Part shown: positions 1-6,299 of the stretch, in pieces
Numbering within the stretch: position 1 is the stretch's first letter
Layout of the letters: every line of letters begins with the position of its first letter
Assembly (NCBI GenBank): GCA_017853285.1
Contig: JAFMJU010000227.1
Coordinates: 1 to 6,682, forward strand
DNA: 6,682 nucleotides
DNA from: Gemmataceae bacterium
Lineage (GTDB): Bacteria > Planctomycetota > Planctomycetia > Gemmatales > Gemmataceae
Reading direction: 5' to 3'
The notes under the pieces: model-generated
Told to the model about the DNA's origin: nothing
Database searches by the model: none
The model's input: only the letters and a program-made list of their open reading frames with translations
Position numbers and translations under genes: made by a program

Positions 1-344
1 CGATGGCGGATCCAAGGCAACCGGTTTAACCCTTCCCCTCGGGTGGCCGGGAGGTCCCACCCGATGCAGGTGAAACGATCGGTCAGGTGATGCGCCAGTG
101 GCAAAAACGATTCCAGGCTGTCCGAAAGCCCGTGACCCAGCACCAGCGCCGGTCCCTGTCCCCAAACAAAATACCGTGCGGAAAATCGCGGCCCATTGAA
201 TCCGCGCATGCCGGATTCGGCGCCAAACCGCTGGAGAACCTCCGCCAACCGGGTCGGTTCCCCCAAACGGGCCCGGCTCACCGGGCAACTTCCGGGCCCA
301 CAGCCCCGCCCGCAGGCGCATCCATCCGCACCCAGATCAGCCAT
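1..344 (-). CDS. Alpha/beta-hydrolase fold protein, N-terminal part (runs off window edge)
   Basis: Reading leftward from an ATG at 344-342 the frame stays open for 114 codons to the window edge, so the C-terminus, including the expected catalytic Asp and His and probably the nucleophile elbow, is missing. Residues 58-105 look like the start of an alpha/beta-hydrolase fold: a strand (ALVLGHG, 66-72) ending in the HG oxyanion-type motif, a helix (SLESFLPLAHHL), then a second strand and turn (FTCIGWDLPATRGEG, 91-105) where family members usually have a D-x-x-G-x-G-type turn. The first 45 residues are not part of that fold and carry a cysteine cluster (C9, C11, C15, C20). The ATG shares one base with the upstream Memo stop (TGATG), implying translational coupling, which is why this start is preferred over M46, which lacks a clear ribosome-binding site. 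The substrate is unknown; the family includes esterases, lipases, dehalogenases and C-C hydrolases. Confidence 0.72.
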   Translation of the reverse strand, partial: MADLGADGCACGRGCGPGSCPVSRARLGEPTRLAEVLQRFGAESGMRGFNGPRFSARYFVWGQGPALVLGHGLSDSLESFLPLAHHLTDRFTCIGWDLPATRGEGLNRLPWIRH

Positions 345-1567
345 CACCTGCCCCGCGCCTGAAACACCATCGACGCGAAACTCACCGATTCGCGCCCCTT
401 CGGATGCACATACTGGTCATAACGCAATAGCTTGCCAGCGCAGGGCCCCAGCGCCTGCAGGGTCACCCAGGTGGGTGGGAACCCGCAAATCCGCCGCGCG
501 TCTTTCTCCTCCGCCAAAATCCGCCGATACCCGTCCGGGCTCCCGGCAGCGGCCGTGGCCATCAACTTCAAATCCTGGTCCTGGCTGTGCGCGAGGAATG
601 GGTCCGGCAATCCAGCCTTGTCGCCAAACTTGGGCCCGATGTGCGCCAGATCCCCGCTGATGACAAAGCAAACAGGCTCTCCTGCGGCCTCCCTGGCAAC
701 CTTCAGCGCGCGCACCATCCGCTCCACATCCCCGGGGACCGGACTGGTTCCCCCGTCACCCAGCATGTCCTCCATCGATCCCACCACCAGCGGCACAATC
801 CGGAAGGACCGGCCCGGCCCGAGGAGGTGTTGCAAAAACACCACCTCCAGCTCCACCGAATGTTCGGGAAAATGCGCCCGCAGCTCATCGTCATACAGGC
901 CCGGACCGTAAGCATCCTCCAGCCTTTCGCAAAAGGCGCCGTCCACCGGCACTTCCCCCAGCGGCGTGCGGAAACTCTTGCGCGTGAGCGTGAATCGCTT
1001 CGGGCTGTAGTGCGAGGTTGCCACAATCACGAACAGGTTGGCCGTCGTTCCCTCGTAAATCTGCCGGAAGCCGTGGGCGAAGTTCCATCCACCGCGCGCG
1101 TAATCGATATGCGGTGCCAGAATCGCGTCGATCCGGTGATCGGTCGCCCGCCCCTGCGGGATGCCCGGCCCGTCCTTGTGCAGGTAGTAGCTTTCAATCT
1201 GCTCGGTCAGGTTCTTCGGGTCGGCGTCGTAACAACCGATGCACGAGGGCGGCCGCACCGGGCTTTCGATGGCGTTCCGCCAGTTCGGTGCCTCCAGAAA
1301 CAGGCACTCCTCCAGCATCCCCAGCAGTTTGGTGAAATAATCCGGAGAGATCGATCCACCACCCAAAAGCGGCTTCAGCGAGGCGCCCAGTTCCGCCACC
1401 GTCTGGCTGCCATCCATCCGCTTCAGGATTTCCAGGTCCAACGCCGAGACCCGCAGCACAGCCGGGCTCAACCGCAGCAGATCACTGATTTCAAAGCTGG
1501 ATGGATCCCCCCGAACCTGGTCGGCCACCAGGTACGGGCGCACAGTCGGTTTTTCCAGGTGCTGCAT
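344..1567 (-). CDS. amrB: Memo-family protein, AmmeMemoRadiSam system protein B (long form)
   Basis: The protein has 407 residues. The C-terminal part (about 105-407) is a Memo domain, related in fold to non-heme-iron aromatic dioxygenases. Visible signatures are APHIDY (H153), ATSHYSP (H186), PEHSVELEVVFLQ (H236), ISGDLAHIG (D306, H309) and RICGFPP (C361). H153, H186 and C361 correspond to the metal-site His, His and Cys described for human MEMO1. About 100 extra N-terminal residues precede it; residues 27-93 resemble a small PqqD-like helical domain (LDLEILKRMDGSQTVAEL, then a helix ending LEECLFLEAP). A CxxC (C109, C112) sits at the junction, where canonical Memo proteins have the R-P-x-x-A-G-x-Y-P start. 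The biochemical role of bacterial Memo is not established; it is often encoded with AMMECR1 and a radical SAM protein, neither of which is visible here. The gene lies 58 nt after the cytochrome/WD40 stop and overlaps the hydrolase start by one base. Confidence 0.9.
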   Translation of the reverse strand: MQHLEKPTVRPYLVADQVRGDPSSFEISDLLRLSPAVLRVSALDLEILKRMDGSQTVAELGASLKPLLGGGSISPDYFTKLLGMLEECLFLEAPNWRNAIESPVRPPSCIGCYDADPKNLTEQIESYYLHKDGPGIPQGRATDHRIDAILAPHIDYARGGWNFAHGFRQIYEGTTANLFVIVATSHYSPKRFTLTRKSFRTPLGEVPVDGAFCERLEDAYGPGLYDDELRAHFPEHSVELEVVFLQHLLGPGRSFRIVPLVVGSMEDMLGDGGTSPVPGDVERMVRALKVAREAAGEPVCFVISGDLAHIGPKFGDKAGLPDPFLAHSQDQDLKLMATAAAGSPDGYRRILAEEKDARRICGFPPTWVTLQALGPCAGKLLRYDQYVHPKGRESVSFASMVFQARGR

Positions 1568-1625
1568 CGGCGCAGGGGCCTCCGGCGTGTTCCAACCGCC
1601 AAGCCCCGCGCCAATAGTGCGACGA
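1568..1625 (-). promoter_or_regulatory. Intercistronic hairpin covering the amrB ribosome-binding site
   Basis: On the mRNA (minus strand) the spacer between the WD40 stop and the amrB ATG can fold as follows. An outer 10-bp stem pairs 1612-1603 (GGCGCGGGGC) with 1579-1569 (GCCCCTGCGCC, one bulged T at 1574). Inside it, a 4-bp stem pairs 1600-1597 (GGCG) with 1587-1584 (CGCC) around a 9-nt loop. The only good Shine-Dalgarno, GGAGG at 1583-1579, lies in the internal loop and the start of the outer stem, 11 nt from the ATG. The stem ends one base before the ATG. No T-tract follows, so it does not look like an intrinsic terminator. It could limit amrB translation or protect the 3' end of the upstream cistron. 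Only the pairing is observed; the role is inferred. Confidence 0.45.
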
Positions 1626-3095
1626 TCAGGGCTTGGCCGGGGCCGCTACGACCTTCAGGCCGGGCGACGCGTTGAACACCTTGATCAGTTTACCGTCTTT
1701 CGGGTTCCACAGACGGATTTCACCGTCCCATCCGCCCGAGGCCAGCAGGTCGCCGGACGGGTTCAAGGCAAGGGAAAGAACATAATCCTTGTGCCCGGCC
1801 AGTTCACGGATCTGGTTGCCCTTCTCACGCTCATACTGGCGGATCTTCGCGTCCGCACCCGCGCTGAACAGCCAGGGCTCTTTGCCATGCTGGGCGAGCT
1901 TCAACACCGCCCCACCCGCGCCACCCATCGCCCGAATCTGCTTGGCCCCCTGGTCACCCGTCAGGTTCCACGCCCGCACCTGCTTGTCTTCACCCACCGA
2001 GTAGCACGCGCTGCCATCGGCCTTCACAGCCACGCCAAACACCGGATTCTGGTGCTCGGGGAAGGTGGCGACTGATTCCTTCGCCTTCAGGTCCCACACC
2101 TTGGCGGTCTTGTCCCGGCTGGCGCTGGCAAGCCGGTTGTTGTCCGGGAAGAACGCCACGGCGAAAACCCAGTCAGCATGGTTCTCGATCGTGTCGGTCA
2201 GTTTGGCCTGGGCGATTCCGGCCGACATGTCCCACACCTGGATCAACCGGTCGCAGCCACCAGCCGCCAGTTTCTTGCCGTCGGCCGACAGGCTCAGGCA
2301 CTCCACCTCGTCATCAGCTTCCAGCAAACGCTTCACCAGCACCTTCGGGTCCGAAACGCCGTTCAACACGGCCACACCGTTGTCTTGCCGCGCGGCCGGG
2401 GCCGAAAGATCATAGACGGAGACATCCCCCTCTTCGCCGGGCCGGCCACCCGCCATCACCAGCTTGCCATCGGGCAAAAACTGCAGGGCCATGGCCCGCC
2501 GCGAACGGATGGCCACCCTCTTGGCCAGTTTGCCAGATTCCACATCCCACACGCAAAGCTCATGGTGCCCGCTGGTGACCAGTTGCTTGCCGTCGGGTGT
2601 GAAAGCCAGGGCCGTCACGCTCACCGGGAAGCTGTACTGCCCAAGCAAGGCGGGAGGCGACCAGCGCTTCCGGAGTTCCTTGACCAAATCCGACTTGGTG
2701 TCGATGCCCCCATCCACCTTGGCACCCTCGGCGATCCAGCGCTCCACCAGGGCGATTTTCGCGGCGGCGAGGGGCGCGCCGGTCTCCCGGGGTGGCATCC
2801 GCGATGCGTCCGTCGCCTTCAGCACATCCACCAGGTGGCTCTCGTCCGGTTTACCGGACACGATGGGGTCTTCCTTGGTGCCCCCCTTACGCAGGGTTTC
2901 CACCTTGGTCATGTCCAATTTGCCCTTGGGGTTTTTGGAACCATGGCACCCGAAGCAGTTTTCCCGGAAAATCGGCGCGATATCCCGGATGAAACTCACC
3001 GGCTGGCCAGAGGCATTCCCCTGCGCGTTGGCTCGGGAGGCAAAAAACGGGCACAAAACCAGAACCAAAGCCATGCAAATGAGGCGAGAAAGCAT
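1626..3095 (-). CDS. Secreted planctomycete-type cytochrome c domain fused to a WD40 propeller
   Basis: The protein has 489 residues. Residues 1-24 form a Sec signal peptide (short basic start, hydrophobic ICMALVLVLCPFF, cleavage likely after ANA), so it acts outside the cytoplasm. Residues about 33-128 match the planctomycete cytochrome c module: SFIRDIAPIFRENCFGCHG with heme-binding C47, C50 and H51, then KGKLDM, SGKPDESHLV, SRMPP (M100, the likely distal heme ligand) and LVERWIAEGA. After a linker come seven WD40-like blades at about 159-189, 200-230, 264-290, 308-336, 350-378, 396-422 and 437-469, several ending in WD or a degenerate W-N/Y-D; the sixth is the most divergent. The probable job is electron transfer or heme-linked binding at the cell surface or periplasm, with the propeller as a protein-binding platform; the partner is unknown. 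The ATG at 3095 is chosen because it begins the signal peptide and has GGGGG 6 nt upstream; the frame stays open further upstream but that stretch is not secretory. Confidence 0.88.
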   Translation of the reverse strand: MLSRLICMALVLVLCPFFASRANAQGNASGQPVSFIRDIAPIFRENCFGCHGSKNPKGKLDMTKVETLRKGGTKEDPIVSGKPDESHLVDVLKATDASRMPPRETGAPLAAAKIALVERWIAEGAKVDGGIDTKSDLVKELRKRWSPPALLGQYSFPVSVTALAFTPDGKQLVTSGHHELCVWDVESGKLAKRVAIRSRRAMALQFLPDGKLVMAGGRPGEEGDVSVYDLSAPAARQDNGVAVLNGVSDPKVLVKRLLEADDEVECLSLSADGKKLAAGGCDRLIQVWDMSAGIAQAKLTDTIENHADWVFAVAFFPDNNRLASASRDKTAKVWDLKAKESVATFPEHQNPVFGVAVKADGSACYSVGEDKQVRAWNLTGDQGAKQIRAMGGAGGAVLKLAQHGKEPWLFSAGADAKIRQYEREKGNQIRELAGHKDYVLSLALNPSGDLLASGGWDGEIRLWNPKDGKLIKVFNASPGLKVVAAPAKP

Positions 3096-3195
3096 GGAAT
3101 ACCCCCAAAATCGGGCAGGTGGTGGACCCACATCAGGCTGGAACCGCCGGGGGCCGGGTGGCCGGGGCGGCTTGCGGGCAGGATGATAGCATTGT
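3096..3195. promoter_or_regulatory. Divergent intergenic region with a candidate bidirectional promoter
   Basis: This 100-bp gap separates the two divergent gene runs and should hold both promoters. Its right end is a small AT-richer island (about 3183-3206) in very GC-rich sequence. Rightward, TTGCGG (3172-3177) and TATGAG (3195-3200) are separated by 17 bp and resemble weak -35/-10 boxes. Leftward, TACAAT (3196-3191) and TATCAT (3188-3183) are possible -10 boxes without a clear -35. The middle (3144-3170) is a GC-rich imperfect inverted repeat. If leftward transcription starts near 3180, the WD40 mRNA has a roughly 85-nt leader containing it. No operator of a known regulator was recognised. 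The promoter boxes are by-eye matches to the housekeeping-sigma consensus. Confidence 0.4.
3144..3170. repeat. GC-rich imperfect inverted repeat between the divergent genes
   Basis: An outer 5-bp stem (CCGCC 3144-3148 with GGCGG 3166-3170) and an inner 4-bp stem (GGCC 3152-3155 with GGCC 3160-3163) flank a GGGT loop, with an unpaired GGG/GG internal loop between the stems. On the leftward transcript it would lie in the 5' leader of the cytochrome/WD40 gene, about 50 nt before its ATG. On the plus strand it lies upstream of the candidate rightward promoter. Such short GC stems arise readily by chance in GC-rich DNA, so a function is uncertain. Confidence 0.3.
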
Positions 3196-5460
3196 ATGAG
3201 CAAATCTCGGTCGATGCGAGTGCCCAAACGCCGCCGAAACCAAGATGGACTCAGTTTGGAGAATCCAGTGAGCAGTCCTTCCTCCCCGGTTGTCAAGCCC
3301 ATCCAATGGGATGGTGCCCAACTTAAGCATCACTTTTGGTCCGATTTGCCCGCCCGGGGGGCGGTTTTACTGCTGGTGGAACGGGTCACCCCGGCCGAAA
3401 GAGGCTGGGTGGAATGCGGGGTGAAACGCCCGGTGGAATGGCTGGTCGCCTCAGAGGAAGGCAACGGCCTCACCATGCCCCAATGGGTTGAGAAAGTCCA
3501 AAAAGCGCTCGCGCTGGGCTTGGTGGTCGCCGTCCACTCCGAGGATATCCGCGAAAGGGATGGCACCCCGTGGCCCATGTCCAAATGGCTCCCCCTGGTG
3601 GTCCGGCCAAATAACGAAAACTCCCAGGCCGAAATTCCCATCCACCCGGTCCGTGTGGTCCCCCACTGGGGCCACCTCCAATTAGATGGCCCCGGCAATT
3701 GGATCACCCGCGCCGACATGCCCCACCTCCCGGTGAAGGCCGATATCGGCTGGGGCTCTCCCCTGCCCTCAGGTACCCGGGCGCTCGAATGCCGCATGGC
3801 CCTCGACCGCCTCGCCATGCACCTGGCCATTGCCCGTGAAAAGGCCGGCGAAATCATGTCGGCGCCGCGGCTGATGCTGCGCAAGGTCCGCGAAGGCTTC
3901 AACGCCCCGTGCCTGTTCGACAAATCCGGCCCCAACGGCCGCCAGACCATCGGGCGCGCCCTCACCGCCATGCTCCTCATCGCCGACAAGCTAAAGCCAC
4001 TGCTCAAGGGGCAGGACATGGTCGGCGTCTGGCTTCCCACCAGCACCGCCAGCGCCCTCGTCAATGGCGCGCTCGGCCTTTTGGGCAAGGTCTCCATCAA
4101 CCTCAACTACAGCGCCGCCGAAACCGTCAGCCGCGCCTGCCTCGACCAAACCTCCGCCAAGGTGGTCATCAGCGCCAAACGATTCACCTCCCGCATGCCG
4201 TTCGACCCGGGTGCCAGCCGCACCATGGTGCTGCTCGACGAACTGCTCGCCGGCACCACCGGGTTGCAAAAGCTATGGGCCCTCGCCCGCGCCCGTTTCG
4301 CGCCGCTCGCTTGGCTCGAGAAAAGCCTGGGCATCCACAACCAGTCCTCCGCCGATCTGGCCACGCTGATCTTCTCCAGCGGCTCCACCGGCCAGCCCAA
4401 GGGAGTCGAACTCACCTGGGGCAACCTGGTCTCCAACATCCAGTCGCTGATCCACCACGCCGACATCACCCCGCGCGACAGCATCCTCGCCTGCCTGCCG
4501 TTCTTCCACAGCTTCGGTTACACCATCACGCTGTGGGCACCTCTTACCCAGGGCATGCGCGCCGCCTACCACCCCGACCCCCGCCAGGGCCGCGAGATCG
4601 GCGAGATCTGCCGCGAGGAGCAATGCACCGTCTTCCTCAGCACCGCCACCTTCCTGCGCTTCAGCCTGAAACGCGCCGAGGATCGCGATTTCGCCTCGCT
4701 CCGTTTCCTGGTCTGCGGCGCCGAGAAACTGCCCGTCTCCCTGGCCGAGGACTTCCAGCGCAAATTCGGCGTCCGCCCCATCGAGGGCTACGGCTGCACC
4801 GAGTTGAGCCCGGTTTCCAATCTCAACCTGCCCGATATCCCCCTCCCCGATGGTCGCACCCTGGTGCGCGATGTGCCCGGCAGCGTCGGCCGCATGGTCA
4901 CCGGTTGCGCCGCGCGGATCGAGGATCCCGAGCACCAGCGCGATATCGACTGGTCCAGCCAGGGCATGGTCCTCATCGGCGGCGCCAATGTGATGCGCGG
5001 CTACTGGGGCCAGCCCGAAAAGACCCGCGGGGTGATCTCCGAAGGCTACTACCGCACCGGCGACATCGGCTTTCTCGATGAGCAGGGCCATCTCACCCTC
5101 ACCGGCCGCCTGTCCCGCTTTGCCAAATGCGGCGGTGAAATGGTCCCCCTTGAGCGCCTGGAGGAACTGCTGCACGAGGTGATCGCCACCACCGAACGAG
5201 CCTGCGCCGTCTCCTGCGTGCCCGACACCAGCCGCGGCGAGCGGGTCGTGGTCCTGTTCCTCAAGCCCGCGGTCGATCCGCTGGTGCCCTCCGTTGCCGA
5301 ATGGATCAAGAAACTCTCCGCCACCGGCATCCCGGCGTTGTGGGTACCCAGCGCCAAGGACTTCTTCGCGGTGGAGGAAATCCCCACCCTGGGCAGTGGC
5401 AAGCTCGACTTGCAGGGCCTTCGTGCCGCCGCGCTGAAAATCACCGGAACTGCCGAATGA
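3196..5460 (+). CDS. Aas-like acyl-ACP/acyl-CoA synthetase (AMP-binding) with degenerate PlsC acyltransferase domain
   Basis: The protein has 754 residues, close to E. coli Aas, and shares its layout. Residues about 50-215 align with the Aas PlsC half (LPARGAVLLLV, ALGLVVAVHSE, IPIHPVRV), but the catalytic HX4D becomes R63-X4-E68, so acyl transfer is probably lost. Residues about 225-750 form the adenylating half. It has the P-loop-like SSGSTGQPKG (394-403), LPFFHSFG (434-441), VCGAEKLP (506-513), EGYGCTE (530-536), YRTGDIG (619-625), GRLSRFAKCGGEMV (637-650) and the C-terminal catalytic lysine in LGSGK (K736). It should activate a fatty acid with ATP as acyl-AMP and pass it to ACP or CoA; similarity to Aas over the whole ligase half favours ACP and phospholipid metabolism, but specificity is inferred. 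No transmembrane flippase domain is fused. The start is uncertain: ATG 3196 is used here, but GTG 3268 has GGAGA 5 nt upstream and would remove 24 basic residues that are not part of the domain. The stop overlaps trmJ as ATGA. Confidence 0.86.
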   Translation: MSKSRSMRVPKRRRNQDGLSLENPVSSPSSPVVKPIQWDGAQLKHHFWSDLPARGAVLLLVERVTPAERGWVECGVKRPVEWLVASEEGNGLTMPQWVEKVQKALALGLVVAVHSEDIRERDGTPWPMSKWLPLVVRPNNENSQAEIPIHPVRVVPHWGHLQLDGPGNWITRADMPHLPVKADIGWGSPLPSGTRALECRMALDRLAMHLAIAREKAGEIMSAPRLMLRKVREGFNAPCLFDKSGPNGRQTIGRALTAMLLIADKLKPLLKGQDMVGVWLPTSTASALVNGALGLLGKVSINLNYSAAETVSRACLDQTSAKVVISAKRFTSRMPFDPGASRTMVLLDELLAGTTGLQKLWALARARFAPLAWLEKSLGIHNQSSADLATLIFSSGSTGQPKGVELTWGNLVSNIQSLIHHADITPRDSILACLPFFHSFGYTITLWAPLTQGMRAAYHPDPRQGREIGEICREEQCTVFLSTATFLRFSLKRAEDRDFASLRFLVCGAEKLPVSLAEDFQRKFGVRPIEGYGCTELSPVSNLNLPDIPLPDGRTLVRDVPGSVGRMVTGCAARIEDPEHQRDIDWSSQGMVLIGGANVMRGYWGQPEKTRGVISEGYYRTGDIGFLDEQGHLTLTGRLSRFAKCGGEMVPLERLEELLHEVIATTERACAVSCVPDTSRGERVVVLFLKPAVDPLVPSVAEWIKKLSATGIPALWVPSAKDFFAVEEIPTLGSGKLDLQGLRAAALKITGTAE
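3258..3270 (+). promoter_or_regulatory. Shine-Dalgarno and alternative GTG start of the Aas-like gene
   Basis: GGAGA at 3258-3262 lies 5 nt before an in-frame GTG at 3268-3270 (residue 25 of the longer reading). This is better placed than anything before the ATG at 3196, where only AGGA at 3180-3183, 12 nt away, is seen. Recognisable PlsC-like similarity starts only near residue 50, so either start keeps the domain intact. Confidence 0.4.
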
Positions 5461-6296
5461 CCGCCCAGGATTCAGACGACGGATTCCCGCAAACCTCCGA
5501 CCGCCTGGCCCCGCTGCCCCTGCGTGTGGTCCTGGTGGAGACCGAGTACGCCGGCAACCTTGGCTCGGTCGCCCGCGTCATGCGCAACATGGGTGTGGAA
5601 GACCTGGTCCTGGTCCGTCCCAAGGCCAAACCAAACGACCCCGCCGCCCTCCGCATGGCCGTACATGCGGGCGAGCTGTTGGAAAACGCCCGGATAGTCC
5701 CCACGCTTTCCGAGGCCTTGGCCGACTGTGTCGAGGCGGCCGCCACCGCCGCCAGGGTCGATGGCCCCGTCCGCCAGGTGAAGAAGGGTTTCCCCCGCGA
5801 CATCATCCCCCCGCTGCTGGCCGCCGCCGGCACCGCGGGAGACAAGAAGGTGGCGCTGGTCTTCGGTCCCGAACCCAGCGGCCTCACCACCGCCGATGTC
5901 GCCCTGTGCCACCATCTCATCAAGATCCCCTCCACCGTCCGCTACTCCTCGCTGAACCTCGCGATGGCGGTGGGCGTCTGCTGCTACGAGGCCCGCACCG
6001 CCTGGATCTCGGGGGTTCCCCGCGCCCGCGTGGAGACCGAACTGCCCATGCGCGCCCAGGAGCTCCTGCACCGCCATGTCCGCCGCGCCCTCGAGGCGGT
6101 CGGCTACCTCTATGGCGAGAAGCAGGAAACCCTCATGCATGGCATCAGCCACCTGCTCGGCCGCCTCAGGCCCACCCGGCGCGACGCCGGCATGTTGCAC
6201 GGCCTGGCCCGTCAGATCCTCTGGTATGTCCGTACCCACCCGTCCGCCCAACCCGGCGCGAAAGCCCCAGGCGATGACAGCGCGGACGGCGCCTGA
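5457..6296 (+). CDS. trmJ: tRNA (cytidine/uridine-2'-O-)-methyltransferase TrmJ-like, SPOUT superfamily
   Basis: The protein has 279 residues and the three SpoU/TrmH-family motifs in order. Motif 1 is AGNLGSVARVMRNMG (32-46; N34 and the catalytic-type R40), motif 2 is VALVFGPEPSGL (132-143; E139) and motif 3 is YSSLNLAMAVGVCCYEAR (163-180; N167), which form the trefoil-knot SAM-binding site. The wording of motif 3 and the helical C-terminal region (MHGISHLLGRLRPTRRDAGMLHGLARQIL, about 227-255) fit the TrmJ/LasT branch, which in other bacteria methylates the 2'-O of nucleotide 32 in the tRNA anticodon loop. Other TrmH-family members act on rRNA or tRNA G18, so the exact target is inferred. The ATG at 5457 overlaps the previous stop as ATGA and has only a weak GGAA upstream, suggesting coupled translation; the frame extends upstream to 5301 but that part lies inside the Aas-like coding sequence. 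Residues 263-279 look disordered. Confidence 0.82.
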   Translation: MTAQDSDDGFPQTSDRLAPLPLRVVLVETEYAGNLGSVARVMRNMGVEDLVLVRPKAKPNDPAALRMAVHAGELLENARIVPTLSEALADCVEAAATAARVDGPVRQVKKGFPRDIIPPLLAAAGTAGDKKVALVFGPEPSGLTTADVALCHHLIKIPSTVRYSSLNLAMAVGVCCYEARTAWISGVPRARVETELPMRAQELLHRHVRRALEAVGYLYGEKQETLMHGISHLLGRLRPTRRDAGMLHGLARQILWYVRTHPSAQPGAKAPGDDSADGA

Positions 6297-6299
6297 CGC

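Noticed and set aside
87..660. Small plus-strand frames near the left edge
   Set aside because: Arg/Pro/Ser-rich translations with no domain; the opposite strand has the alpha/beta-hydrolase N-terminus and the Memo C-terminus.
1568..1612. Intrinsic terminator after the WD40 gene
   Set aside because: The stem is strong, but the sequence following it on the transcript is GATGCAGCACC, with no T-tract, and it runs directly into the Memo start codon.
587..1675. Plus-strand open frames over the Memo and WD40 genes (for example 587-1675 and 2178-3326)
   Set aside because: They are low-complexity shadow translations opposite two genes with well-defined catalytic, heme and propeller motifs.
3096..3302. 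N-terminal extension of the cytochrome/WD40 reading frame up to an ATG at 3302
   Set aside because: The extension is basic and Pro-rich, crosses the divergent promoter region and overlaps the opposite gene, and it would bury a clear signal peptide that begins at the ATG at 3095.
3909..5175. Long alternative frames over the Aas-like gene (plus frame 3909-5081 and minus frame 4273-5175)
   Set aside because: The translations are Arg/Pro/His-rich or Gly/Ala-rich shadows without domains; the Aas-like frame is fully explained by its ligase motifs.
5301..5456. N-terminal extension of the TrmJ reading frame upstream of 5457
   Set aside because: It lies wholly inside the Aas-like coding sequence in another frame, including the codons for its essential C-terminal lysine region; the family similarity starts after the ATG at 5457.
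3196..5460. Full bifunctional Aas acyltransferase/synthetase with working PlsC, or an MFS-PlsC-ligase fusion
   Set aside because: The HX4D motif is absent and no set of transmembrane helices precedes the ligase, so only the synthetase half is called as likely active.
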